In this document: piece after piece, positions 1 through 8,534 of the stretch
How the letters are laid out: each line of letters starts with the position of its first letter
Position numbering within the stretch: position 1 is the first letter of the stretch
Source: Larix sibirica
Lineage: Eukaryota; Streptophyta; Pinopsida; Pinales; Pinaceae
Reading direction: 5' to 3'
Length of the DNA stretch: 11,772 nucleotides
NCBI GenBank assembly: GCA_004151065.3
Contig: NWUY0304263017.1
Span: 11,502 to 23,273, forward strand
Program-made: the position numbers and the translations under genes
The notes under the pieces: model-generated
The model's input: only the letters and a program-made list of their open reading frames with translations
Told to the model about the DNA's origin: nothing
The model's database searches: none

Positions 1-124
1 TGGTGATTTGGGAATGTTTCTCTTACATTAAAGCACAATTTCAAAACATTTGCTAGAATATTGACCTTCCTAACATTTTAAAATTTATCACAACTATGGT
101 AATTTAGGAATGTTTCTCTTAAAG
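1..124. repeat. Imperfect direct repeat, about 25 nt, two copies
   Basis: Positions 1-25 and 97-121 match apart from two G/A differences; both contain the shared core GGAATGTTTCTCTTA. The copies are separated by about 70 nt of unrelated AT-rich DNA. Function is unknown. The first copy touches the window edge, so more copies may lie further left. Confidence 0.6.
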
Positions 125-594
125 CTTATCGAGCATAGAAATAAAATTTTAAAGAAAACCAAGTGACTCCTTACTTTTTAAGGTCGATAGACCAAAGTTG
201 ATGTCATATATTAAGAAAAATAAAAATGTGAAATATAGGTAGCCATGTTGATAAAAAAAACTAATCAATTAAAAATAATAGACATATTGTAATGAGAATG
301 TCAATTTCAAAATATAGATGGTTGCCCTTCTCTAACTTATTCAAAACTATTGAATTTATAATGATGGAAACACTATAAAATTAATATGTAAACTTATCTT
401 ATGTTTACAAAATATTTCAAAATTTTGTATATCTTATTTTCTCGGCTTTGTTTAAGATTGCAAGTCTAATATTGATATTTAAGTTCTATTTTAAAAGACT
501 AAAGCATATTTTATTCTCAAAATTGATATCTTTGAAATATCAAAATGAACTTACAAATAAATACTTAGTTTAATTTAGTGATAATGTTTATAAG

Positions 595-603
595 TATTAT
601 TTT
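595..603 (+). repeat. Candidate left target-site duplication of LINE copy 1
   Basis: The 9-mer TATTATTTT occurs here and again at 7335-7343, directly after the A-rich tail of LINE copy 1. Both copies are followed within two bases by AATT. The left copy lies where AT-rich flank gives way to GC-richer element sequence, which is where target-primed reverse transcription would place a duplication. The motif is low in complexity and could match by chance in this AT-rich DNA. Confidence 0.35.
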
Positions 604-612
604 CTAATTGAT

Positions 613-799
613 TACCTACTAGTAGTGCTGCGGCTTGGGGTAAATATTGATGGTTCCATGAAGGATGTTTGGCGATAAGGAGTTGTAGATGCAACCCCTT
701 TACTGATTTTCTTTTCTTCCTCTCTTTTACCTTTTCCACCTAGCAACTAAAGCATTTATGTGGTGTTTCTTGGAGGTTTTTCGAGATACACATGTCTTA
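613..799 (+). other. Putative 5' leader of LINE copy 1
   Basis: This is GC-richer than the DNA before it and contains no coding sequence. It includes an imperfect 9-bp inverted repeat (677-685 with 692-700, one mismatch) followed by a pyrimidine-rich tract at about 704-740. L1 leaders normally hold an internal promoter, but I cannot identify one. The left boundary is approximate. Confidence 0.4.
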
Positions 800-1605
800 A
801 TGGATTATGAGGAAGAAGAAGTGGTTGATTATTCCCCTAATCCTCTAGAAGGTCAAAGAACTATATCACTAATTTTGGAGAGCAGATGGAGGATCGAAAT
901 CAAGGCCCTGGTGACAGCTTTCCCTCAGTCGAACCTTTGGCAACACCTACAGGTTTCCCTCCATTTTATGGACCGGATAATGGTTTCCCCCTGTACTAGT
1001 ATTTTTCTAGCATCAAAGTTGTCCCTGAATCTAAAACCGTTATGGTCTTGTTTACAGTTCATGGTTTGGATAAGGGTTTGGGAGCGGAACCATTCTCTCT
1101 ATTTAACGACTTTGTGTAGTCTTTCTTGGGTTTCCCTCTTTCTACTGGACGCTTTCCAATTCATCCCTTTTTGGATAACATAAATCCTTCTAACAATCCA
1201 AATTTGGGGGTTTTAAGGCCGACGCTAGATAATGATCTCCTAGATGCAAGTTGGCCCTCTTTTGGTTAAGTTGGGTCCAAAAACCATGAGGGCGCCTTTG
1301 GTCCATTGGATGATCTTCATTTTTCGGGATCAGAGGGTTTCATAGGATCCATTCTTCACCTAGTGTATCGGTGTGGAAATTTGATCGAATCTGATGTTGA
1401 GATCAGAGGTGGCATAGGAAGGGTTTCACAATCCATTTCAAAGAACAGTCACGAGTCAAGCAACGGGGAAAGTCAGAAAAGAAGGAAGAACAAATGCACA
1501 AAATATAAAGGAACTCCTCTTAGGATGGTGTGCGGGGTCAAAGTAATAGTACTCCAGTCTGTTTATATGGAAGAGACAGCGGTGGTAGCGAAAGTAAGAG
1601 GGTGA

Positions 1606-1880
1606 TACTTCAGCCTTACCACTCTGGAGGAGTGGGGAAAAAACTGTTGGTTCAATATGTTAAATTATGTTTTGAAGGTTCGCTTGTTGGCTAGAGGTTG
1701 GTTTGTCATTAAATTCTCAACAGTGGATGATGCCAATCACATCCTACAACAATATTGGAGTATTGACTCCACTCCTATTTTATTCAAGAAGTGGACACCT
1801 ATGTTTGATGCTGGTAAAGAAAGACTTGATGTAGCGTCGGTGTGGGTTAAGTTTCCCAGACCGCCTATAGAATTTTAGAG
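1606..1880 (+). other. DUF4283-like domain within ORF1 remnant
   Basis: The frame reads through an RGWFVIKFSTVDDA segment, then a Trp, a KKWTPMFDAG segment and a VWVKFPRPPIEF segment. This spacing of aromatic, Phe-Asp and Pro-Glu positions is the usual pattern of DUF4283, found N-terminal to the zinc knuckle in plant LINE ORF1 proteins. The TAG at 1876 lies where the family normally has Trp after Pro-x-Glu-x, so it probably arose from TGG. A TGA at 1603 sits just before the domain. Confidence 0.72.
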
Positions 1881-2082
1881 TCTAGAATCCTTCAGAGACT
1901 TTGGGATCACCCTAGGGGTTTTTATTGATATTGATATGTCCTTTCTAACCACAAGAAAGATTATTTTTTCTCGCATTTTGGTCTTTCTAAATGTAAGGGA
2001 AGGCCTAACTAAGGAGATTGAACGTGTTTGGGGTAAATAGGTACTTTATCAAAAGTTGGATTATGAAGGGATTCCCTTCAGG

Positions 2083-2124
2083 TGTAGAAGGTGTCATGTA
2101 TATGGGCACATTACGAGCCAATGC
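2083..2124 (+). other. CCHC zinc knuckle (zf-CCHC_4-like) of ORF1
   Basis: The segment CRRCHVYGHITSQC fits CX2CX4HX4C exactly, with all four zinc ligands intact. It is preceded by LDYEGIPFRC, a common lead-in to the knuckle in plant LINE and related gag-like proteins. A TAG at 2038-2040 interrupts the frame 14 codons upstream of the first Cys. This is the clearest diagnostic of ORF1. Confidence 0.85.
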
Positions 2125-2891
2125 ACTCTCCCTTTTTCAGAAAAGAAAACATCGCCAACGAAGCGTCCAACACTGGGTCTCGAAGGTTACTCCGAGGTTC
2201 ACCCAGGAAAGTGTGGAAGAAGGGACTCTTTGATGGGCAAGGGTTGTCACTTGAACAAAACAGAGATTGGAAAGTTGGGATCCTCACAGTCTCCAACATC
2301 CCTTAGTGGGGTGACAACCTGGATTGATTATGGTCTTGCTGGGGACGATAATTATGAATCCAACTACCCGACCACCCTCCCTACTAAATATCGAACTGAT
2401 GGATCTCTGGGTAAGGAATTCTCACCTTCCTCTCATGCAAATTTACTGGAAAATTCATTAAATTTGTTGGGAAATTATTGGATTAAATATGGAAACCCAT
2501 CCTTTACTCAGGTTCATGCACATGGCTCTCCCCCACCCTCCCTTTTTGGTGTCAAACCTTGTTTCTTGTACACTCTCCTATCCCCCCTATGACCATTGTT
2601 TCTCCCACTCCCTCTTTGGCCCCAGAAGTTTCATCTTCCCTGATTTCAGATGAAATCCCTATTTGATTTCATCTTAGATCCAAGGAGGTCCCTTCCCTCT
2701 CTAAGCAATCCCTTGGTCACAATGGGTTGGATAAGAACTTCCCATCATCTACAAATGGTAAAGGGATAGGTAGACAATCACACATTTATATTGCACAAGA
2801 TCGTGCTCGTTTGGAATAGGTTGTTGGTAGGAAGGGAACGGTCCATTGTTGGGGCACTAAGAGAGATGAAATCCCTGGGAGGGGTTCCCCC

Positions 2892-3600
2892 ATGAAAATT
2901 CTCTCACTAAACTGTCGAGGTTTGGAAAGTCCCTCAAAATAATATGCCCTCAAGAGGTTGGTTTTGGAAAATCAACTAGCGATGATTCTATTGCAAGAGA
3001 TGTTGGGTAATAGTGAGGTAATTTCTAAGGCATTGGAAGGCCTTTTCAAAGACTGGAACTTTATGGATCAAGATGCAAAAGGACACTCTAGGGGTTTGGC
3101 TATCGGTTGGAATCCCAGGATTATCAATGCCCAAATTCCATGGGGCTTCGATTCGAGGCTAGATATGGAGGTTTTTTCAATTGAACAGGGAAGGTCTTTC
3201 ATCATTATAAACATATATGGGCCTTATGCGGGAGAGAGTTCCTTTCTAGGATGAGGTTTTCAGGAAATCCTTTGTAAAGTATGAAAATACAATCATAGGT
3301 GGAGACCTAAATTTATCCCTAGGGTCTCATGAAGTCTAGGGCCCCAAGGTCAGGGTAGATCCTCTAGGAGACTATTTCTCTCAGAAACTTTGAGATGGTG
3401 GGATTCTTGGACATTGAACCAGCAAAACTAAAACCAGCTTGGAACAATAAGAGAGTTGGAGAGAACAAAATAGCCAAAAGACTGGATTATTTTTTATCGA
3501 AGAAAATCTCCTTGATCAGAGGCTCGAATTGAGGCAATGGGTTGACTCCGATGGGGATTCCGGCCATTTTCCTATCTTTCTAGAACTGAATGGGGGGCTT
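2892..3600 (+). other. AP-type (EEP family) endonuclease domain of ORF2
   Basis: This domain nicks the target DNA to prime reverse transcription. Recognisable motifs are the Asn of LNCRG (codon 2910), the Glu of LLQE (codon 2997), the Asp and Asn of GGDLN (codons 3304 and 3310) and a C-terminal DSGHFPIFLEL (about 3556-3588). In active members the last motif reads Ser-Asp-His; here the Asp position is Gly (GGC at 3562). The early TAA at 2940 and several frame changes would inactivate the domain in any case. Confidence 0.82.
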
Positions 3601-4181
3601 GGAAATCCAATAATCCCATTCAAATTCTATGTGGCTTAGCTAAAGGAAGATAATTTCAAGGAACTAATAAAAAACTCTTGGGTTCCTTTCAACACGAATG
3701 AAGGGGATCCAGTTGCTTTGCATTTTTCCCAAAATTTGAAAAAAGTTAAGAAAGAGGTTCAAGGATGGGAAAAATCAAAGTAACTCAATGAAGAGCGAGA
3801 GATACAAAATATTGAGGAATACGTCCAATCCATGTATCACTGTGAAGACATGGGTTATATCTCACAGGAATCCAAATTTTTGCTATGTGGATTGGAAGAG
3901 AAAAAGAAGAAACTATTGGGGGAGCAAGGAGAAGTTTGGAGACTAAAAAACATAGCTATTTTGTTGGAATGTGGAGATGAAAATAGAAAATTCTTTTAGG
4001 CGTATGTGAAAGGGGGTAAGATGCAAAACACTATATGGGCCCTTAAAGATCAAAATAATGAGTAGGTTTCCTCTTTCAAAGGAATGGACAAACTGGTGAA
4101 GACACATTTCCAGAATCTTTTCAAGGCAGATGAGTAGGTCACAATTCCTGAAGTTGTCAGAATGGATCAGTTTTTCCCAGG

Positions 4182-5252
4182 TTTGTGACCCAGGAGGATA
4201 ATAGGGATATGATCGAAGAATTTTCATAGGACGAATTGAAAGAAGTTTTGCACAATTTTCAAAAAGATAAGAGTTCTAATCTCGATGGTTGGACGATCGA
4301 GTTGTTTCTAGATCTTTTTGACATCATCGATCTAGACCTTCTTAGATTGGTGTACGAATATAAGACTTGGGGTCTTATGAAATCCCCTTTAAACAAAACC
4401 TCCATTGCCTTAATCCCAAAAGAAAGACAGCCCCCAAACAATGGAATATTTTAGGCCAATCTTGCTCTGCAACATCACCTACAAAGTGTTGGCCAAAATC
4501 ATTGCTAGAAGAATAGAGAAAATTTTATCAAATTCCATCTCTTGTGAATAGATTTGGTTTTTAGAAGGAAGGAAAATTCACGAGGCTATCAGGGTAGCGC
4601 AAGAAGGTTTACACACCCTAAAATCTAGGAAATTGAAAGGCGTTGTCCTAAATATTGATCTCTCCAAATCTTATGACAGAGTAAAATGGATTTACTTCCA
4701 TCTCCTCCTGACTCATCTAGGATTTGAGGTCAACTTCATCAATTGGGTCATGAGCTGTATTACCATTGTTTCCTTTTTGTCCTCATAAACGACTCAGCAT
4801 CCCCTTTTTTTTATGCAGAAAGGGGACTATGTTAAGGATGCCCATTATCTCCACTCCTTTTTCTATTGGTAGCAGAGGACCTCAGTAGGGCACTAAGTGA
4901 TGCAAAATGAGTTGGATCCTTTATGGGGATTTCTATTTCGCCCCCCCTTCGTATTTCCCATCTCCTTTTTGTGGACGATGTTTTAATATTTTGTGATGGT
5001 TCATTTTGGGATGAAGAAAAACTAAAAGAGATCTTGGAGTTATTTGGGAAATCTACCGATATGCAGATAAATGTCAGGAATTCCTCACTATCCACCATCG
5101 ACATGAGTGAAAATATAGTTTGTCACTACAATATTTTATTTCCTTTTGAATTGAGGAATTTAGATTTGGGTTTTACACTAAAACCAAACAATTATAAAAG
5201 GGAGGATTGGATGTGGCTAATAGAAAAGCTGGAAAAAAGACTTAAAAGTTAG
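4182..5252 (+). other. Reverse transcriptase domain of ORF2 (non-LTR type)
   Basis: Motifs appear in family order: KDKSSNLDGW (usual KDKSPGPDGW), NKTSIALIPKE, FRPILLCNITYKVLAKIIARR, a block I.DLSKSYDRVKW holding the first catalytic Asp (codon 4657), GLC-stop-GCPLSPLLFLLVAEDLSR, and HLLFVDDVLIF with the catalytic Asp pair (4968-4979). All three catalytic Asp codons survive. The block usually read RGLRQGCPLSP has Cys for Arg and TAA for Gln at 4830-4835, both explicable by C-to-T changes. A TAG at 4549 replaces the Gln of the usual EQ.GFLEGR segment. Frame changes occur near 4433 and 4770. Confidence 0.9.
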
Positions 5253-5960
5253 AGCCTCAAGTAGTTGTCTAGAGCTGTCAAAGGCTAGTCCTTGTTAAGT
5301 CAGTTTTGGAAGCAATACTAGTATATTGGATGTCTTTAACATGGATCCCAAAAGGCATCCTAGAAAAAAGTCTGGAAGCGCTATTTCAAAATTTTATGGG
5401 TTGGAACTTGTGAAAAATTTGTGCTCCCCTGGATAAGATGGGAAAGAATTGTGCGCCCAAAATTGCTTGGGGGCTGGGGATTAAAGAATATCTTCTTATT
5501 TTCAAAAGCCTTAGTATCCAAAGAAGAATAGAAACTTCTTTCATCCCATATTCTTTGGACTGAAGTCATCTCACATAAGTATATTTCTCTTGAATCAATA
5601 GAAAAATGGAACTGAAGTCCAAATAAGAATATGCCAATCTCATCTGTTATTTGGAAGGTTTTGGTTAACTCTCTCCACCTCACTGAAGACATACCTGCTT
5701 GGAGGATTGGAAATGGGTCTAAAGTTTGCATTGGGGTATATCCATGGCCAATATTTCAAGATAAAGATGTTTTTCCTCAACCTTTGATACATCATATACA
5801 TCTTCAGGGTATCTATCATTTGGATCAGATCATCGACCCTATTACGAATACATTATGGAATCAAGGATGGAAAGAGGCGCATATGCTGGGTCTGGTGGGT
5901 GACCATATTGAAGCTTGGATTTCTTACCTTAGAAACCTAGGTACATCTCATATCTGGATT
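5253..5960 (+). other. ORF2 linker between reverse transcriptase and zf-RVT
   Basis: Conserved linker text of plant L1 ORF2 is readable in pieces: KSVLEAILVYWMSLTWIPKG in one frame (5297-5356), then LPWIRWERIVRPKLLGGWG and LKNIFLFSKAL in another (about 5424-5515), then AWRIGNGSKVCIGVYPW (about 5697-5747). The segment has at least two frame changes and several stops. It holds no catalytic residues. It corresponds to the region where LINE copy 2 begins. Confidence 0.75.
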
Positions 5961-6093
5961 ATTGATTATGCAAATGAAACTCATTTGGAAGCATGCTCCA
6001 CATGGAAAATACACACAAAAAATGGGATATCTACAACTAATTTCAGACTTACATAACAAAGACCAAAAGTGGTGGTGGAAGGGTATTTGGAAG

Positions 6094-6252
6094 TCAAAAT
6101 GCCCCCCAAAAGCACGCATATTCATGTGGTGCATGATCAAGAAGAAGGTCCCTACAAGGGACAAAATGATACACATACATATTGAAGGCTTGGGTTGGTG
6201 TTCTCTGTGTCAATCGTAGGAGGAATCAATAACACATATTTTTATCCCATGT
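6094..6252 (+). other. zf-RVT zinc-binding domain of ORF2, copy 1
   Basis: The frame contains CPPKARIFMWCMIKKKVPTR followed by CSLC (6199-6210), a His at 6235 and a Cys at 6250, giving CX2CX8HX4C. A TAG at 6217-6219 falls inside the X8 spacer, so the ligands survive but translation would end there. The same ligand spacing occurs in LINE copy 2. zf-RVT is a structural zinc-binding module typical of plant LINE ORF2 proteins. Confidence 0.8.
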
Positions 6253-6561
6253 CCTTTCTCTTGTATGATCTAGAAAGAATGTAGCCAAATTATTAGCACT
6301 GACTGTGTATGGAATAGTGTGAATGTGGAGGATGCTTGGAAAAATTGGGTTTCTAATGTTAGCTTCAAGAAAAATAGATCTCTTCCTCTAATTGTTAATT
6401 GGGGTTTATGGATTGCCAGAACTCGATCCATTTTCCATGATAAGCCATCCATCCCATAATTGATAGCCATGCAAAGTCTCAATATTCTATCTCACTTCCC
6501 TCAGGAAAAGAATACTCCTGCTATTCGGATCATCCAAGGGGAACAAGTGGAAAATTATAAT

Positions 6562-6960
6562 CCATGGGATTTTTTTGATGGGGCCTCACAAGATCAAAAT
6601 CTGCTGAGTGGGGGTGGGGCTATCCTTTATCTTTCTGAAAAATCCTTTTACAAGATCCAAATGGGGTTGGGGCCTGAGACCAACAATTATGATAAACTAA
6701 TGGCTCTGAAATTATTGTTATTGTTTGCTAGATAAAAAGGATGATCTACCCTTCAAGTTTTTGGTTATTTGATGAATGTTATCAATTGGGAAAACAAAGC
6801 TAAAAAATGTCACAACATGCTTTTACTTGCTTTGCTAGAAGAAGTGCACCATATAATGGGAGACTTTGATTATTGTATGTGTCGGCATGTCTACAGGGAG
6901 CGGAATGAGCAAGCAAACAAGTTGACAAAACAAGGCATTCAACTAAGCTTTGGTCAATGG
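6562..6960 (+). other. RNase H-like domain of ORF2, copy 1, catalytically dead
   Basis: RNase H would degrade the RNA of the RNA:DNA hybrid. PWDFFDGAS holds the first catalytic Asp (codon 6577). The second site, usually Glu in NNYAELMAL, is Lys (AAA, 6694). The third, usually Asp in VFGDS, is Tyr (TAT, 6766). The fourth, usually Asp in RERN..AD.L, is Asn (AAC, 6916). Stops at 6733 and 6742 also interrupt the domain. Three of the four metal-binding positions are lost, in keeping with old neutral decay. The C-terminal GQWKI motif is present. Confidence 0.85.
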
Positions 6961-7056
6961 AAGATCTCAAAATTTCAGAATGCGACATTTTTATATTACT
7001 ATCACTGGCCTTTTATAGAGGGGCTGGACCATACTCCAGATCAGCCTCTTCCTTGA

Positions 7057-7333
7057 ACTTATGATACGAAATCGAGTAAAAGGCTTCTGAAATATTTTGA
7101 ACCTTTTGCAGGAATATATCAGCCACCATTTTTTTTGTGCTGGAATTTATGCAGAGACATTGGATACATCGTCATATACTGGTTAATTCAGTTGACAGTT
7201 TGTTCTTAGGGGATCAAACTTTCTTTTCGTAAAGGTCCGAGGGTCTATTGATATGAAATACATAACATACATGTATTATGCAGAATGTAATTTTGCTTTT
7301 ATAATAAAATTATGCGTTTTCCAAAGAAAAAAG
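7057..7333 (+). other. 3' UTR and tail of LINE copy 1
   Basis: This non-coding segment follows the ORF2 stop. Its last 50 bases resemble the end of LINE copy 2: an AATGTAA motif, T-rich stretch, AATAAA, TTATG, T-run, CCA and an A-rich tail. Sharing this terminus fixes the right end of the insertion at about 7333. The tail is only about seven bases and impure, as expected for an old copy. Confidence 0.75.
7303..7308 (+). promoter_or_regulatory. AATAAA polyadenylation-like signal, LINE copy 1
   Basis: AATAAA lies about 20 bases before the short A-rich tail at the end of the LINE. The equivalent position in LINE copy 2 also has AATAAA at similar spacing, which supports it as the family's own signal rather than a chance hexamer. 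Confidence 0.55.
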
Positions 7334-7334
7334 A

Positions 7335-7343
7335 TATTATTTT
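7335..7343 (+). repeat. Candidate right target-site duplication of LINE copy 1
   Basis: TATTATTTT directly follows the A-rich tail and repeats the 9-mer at 595-603; AATT follows in both places. Position fits the L1 insertion mechanism, but low sequence complexity limits confidence. Confidence 0.35.
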
Positions 7344-7477
7344 AATTAAATAATAATATTTACCAACTTAATCATGTGATTGTGTTATCTTTTATTTATA
7401 TATATATAGTTACACCATCATATATACATGGTTATAAAGTTGTCCTTTAAAAACTTATATTGAATTTAAAAAAAAAC

Positions 7478-7517
7478 AACCTTAAATTATTTATATATAT
7501 ATATATAATTTAAGGTT
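7478..7517. repeat. 40-nt AT-rich palindrome
   Basis: AACCTTAAATTAT at 7478-7490 is the exact reverse complement of 7505-7517; the 14 bases between are an almost self-complementary (TA)n run. The whole could form a cruciform or hairpin. Such structures occur at the ends or centres of small non-autonomous DNA elements and as expanded TA repeats; I cannot tell which applies. Confidence 0.85.
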
Positions 7518-7819
7518 AATCTTCATCATCATGATATATAAGATTTTATTAAAAAACTAAAAAAAAAAATATTAAAACACACAGAATATAATAAATTAGT
7601 TTAATTAAAAAATGATGAATAAGTAATTTTTAATTAGTAAAATTGAGGAGTTGACTATTTTATTTTAAATAATTGTTTTTTGGTGAAGAAAAGAAAGTAA
7701 CTCAGATTATCAAAAGTAATGTTAATAATTGTTAATTTTTTTTCCAAATAATTGTTATTTTGATGGTTTTCTCTTTACAATTACAGGTACTTTTAATATT
7801 GAACGTCCACGTTACTTGT

Positions 7820-7871
7820 ATGGAATTATAAACACTTCTGACTTTTATGGAATTATAAACATTACTGATTT
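7820..7871. repeat. Nested 27-bp direct repeat inside the duplication
   Basis: ATGGAATTATAAACA occurs at 7820 and 7847, followed by CTTCTGA in one copy and TTACTGA in the other. It supplies the AATTATAAAC match found at the junctions of the larger 128-bp duplication. Confidence 0.8.
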
Positions 7872-8073
7872 GAAATTTAAAAGAGTTCCTTTGATGGCAA
7901 AGTCTCCAAAAATATTCAAATATTTTGATATTTGACCTAGTTTCATAGTTAAATTATAAACACTTCTGACTTTTATGGAATTATAAACATTACTGATTTG
8001 AAATTTAAAAGAGTTATGGCAAAGTCTCCAAAAATATTCAAATATTTTGATATTTGACCTAGTTTCTTAGTTT
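7824..8073. repeat. Recent tandem duplication, 128 and 122 bp units
   Basis: Positions 7824-7951 and 7952-8073 are nearly identical. The second unit lacks six bases (CCTTTG, present near 7888-7893) and differs by two A/T substitutions near its end. The unit starts at AATTATAAAC, a motif that also recurs inside it, so the duplication probably arose by slippage or unequal exchange at that short match. There is no coding capacity. The near identity suggests recent origin. Confidence 0.93.
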
Positions 8074-8367
8074 AAAGTTTTTAAAGCATAATTTCTTCCA
8101 TTTTGAGAATTTTAAAATGACTCGAGACTTTGGAAAATCCTTAAGCTATACTCATTAAATATTTTTTTATTTAACCCAATCATTTTAAATAAAAAATACA
8201 ATACACCCCTCATAGCATTTACAGTCTTTTCACAATATGGACAAAATGAAATATAAGTCCGTGAATTTATTGGTAATTTGACTTTTCAAAACAAAAAAGG
8301 ACAACACAAACCCTTACTACCAAGTGCATCAAAATCAATACAACAAATTTGCTATTCAGCAAAATGA

Positions 8368-8385
8368 CCATGACAAAAGTCATGG
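8368..8385. repeat. Perfect 7-bp hairpin with 4-nt loop
   Basis: CCATGAC at 8368-8374 is the reverse complement of GTCATGG at 8379-8385, with an AAAA loop. It is not followed by a T-run and nothing is transcribed nearby that I can see, so a terminator role is not suggested. Confidence 0.6.
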
Positions 8386-8422
8386 GATATTGATAAAATA
8401 TTTGAAAATTTCCCAAGGTCTT

Positions 8423-8530
8423 TAAGGATGTGAACTAAATAGGCAAGCATTTAATTGATATAATAATGATAAAAATTGTAAGGATGTCAATTAAGTAGGA
8501 AAGCATTTAATTGATATAATTATAAAAAGT
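8423..8530. repeat. Diverged tandem duplication, about 56-bp unit
   Basis: The unit beginning TAAGGATGT at 8423 repeats at 8479. The first 42 bases match with about four substitutions, including an identical AAGCATTTAATTGATATAAT block; the remainder has drifted. It is older than the duplication at 7824-8073. No coding or known element content is visible. Confidence 0.85.
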
Positions 8531-8534
8531 TTAC

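Larger units (their letters stand above)
1..612. other. AT-rich flank without genes
   Basis: This stretch is strongly AT-rich with stops in all frames and holds no credible coding region or RNA gene. The only internal structure I can support is a short imperfect direct repeat at its left end. Composition changes abruptly near 610-640, where GC-richer sequence begins; I take that as the left edge of the LINE insertion that follows. Confidence 0.7.
800..2889 (+). pseudogene. LINE ORF1 (gag-like RNA-binding protein) remnant
   Basis: ORF1 proteins of plant L1 elements bind the element RNA. The proposed start is the ATG at 800, which opens an acidic segment beginning MDYEEEEVVDYSPN. The frame then shifts near 841-860 to a Gly/Pro/Ser-rich stretch (about 846-1605) interrupted by stops at 997, 1117, 1267 and 1603. 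The same frame continues through a DUF4283-like domain (about 1606-1880), stops at 1876 and 2038, and a CCHC zinc knuckle (2083-2124), then a Ser/Thr/Pro-rich tail to 2592. A second shift near 2589 moves into the frame used by the ORF2 start, with stops at 2664 and 2817. No stop follows between 2820 and 2891, so the true ORF1 end may be the TAG at 2817 or may have been lost. Domain identity is firmer than the exact ends. Confidence 0.75.
2892..7056 (+). pseudogene. LINE ORF2 (endonuclease, reverse transcriptase, RNase H) remnant
   Basis: ORF2 is the enzymatic polyprotein of the element: it nicks target DNA and reverse-transcribes the element RNA. The start is the ATG at 2892, reading MKILSLNCRGLES, the usual beginning of plant L1 ORF2. 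The product can be followed to a TGA at 7054-7056, about 1,390 codons, normal for RNase H-bearing plant L1 elements. The frame changes about nine times; approximate same-frame blocks are 2892-3246, 3247-3385, 3386-3500, 3502-4180, 4182-4433, 4432-4770, 4773-5252, 5294-5410, 5412-5960 and 5962-7056. In-frame stops are frequent, with TAG the commonest. One shift coincides with a run of five C at 4431-4435, suggesting homopolymer slippage. No functional protein is possible. Confidence 0.88.
613..7333 (+). mobile_element. LINE copy 1: near full-length, decayed plant L1-type retrotransposon
   Basis: An autonomous non-LTR retrotransposon copies its RNA into a nicked chromosomal target using its own endonuclease and reverse transcriptase. 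Here I read, in order, a short leader, an ORF1 remnant with a DUF4283-like region and a CCHC knuckle, an ORF2 remnant with AP-type endonuclease, reverse transcriptase, zf-RVT and RNase H, a 3' UTR, an AATAAA at 7303-7308 and a short A-rich tail at 7327-7332. The order and the size of about 6.7 kb fit a complete plant L1. Both ORFs carry many stops and frameshifts, so the copy is dead. The right end is well supported by similarity to the 3' end of LINE copy 2; the left end is inferred from composition and a candidate target-site duplication. Confidence 0.88.

Noticed and set aside
758-1183. 141-codon + strand frame read as one gene from the ATG at 758
   Set aside because: Only the acidic segment from the ATG at 800 looks like ORF1; beyond about 850 the plausible coding text is in another frame and the rest is low-complexity Trp/Leu/Ser-rich translation.
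5381-5731. 116-codon open frame on the minus strand
   Set aside because: It lies opposite readable ORF2 linker sequence (WIRWERIVRPKLLGGWG on the + strand) and has no recognisable domain, so it is a shadow frame.
613-7333. A novel multi-gene system encoded by the many open frames between 758 and 7056
   Set aside because: The frames line up in order and on one strand as broken pieces of a known LINE ORF1 and ORF2, which explains nearly all of them.
7729-7935. 68-codon + strand frame
   Set aside because: Its sequence is AT-rich and its internal repetition (YGIIN twice) simply reflects the nested DNA repeat.
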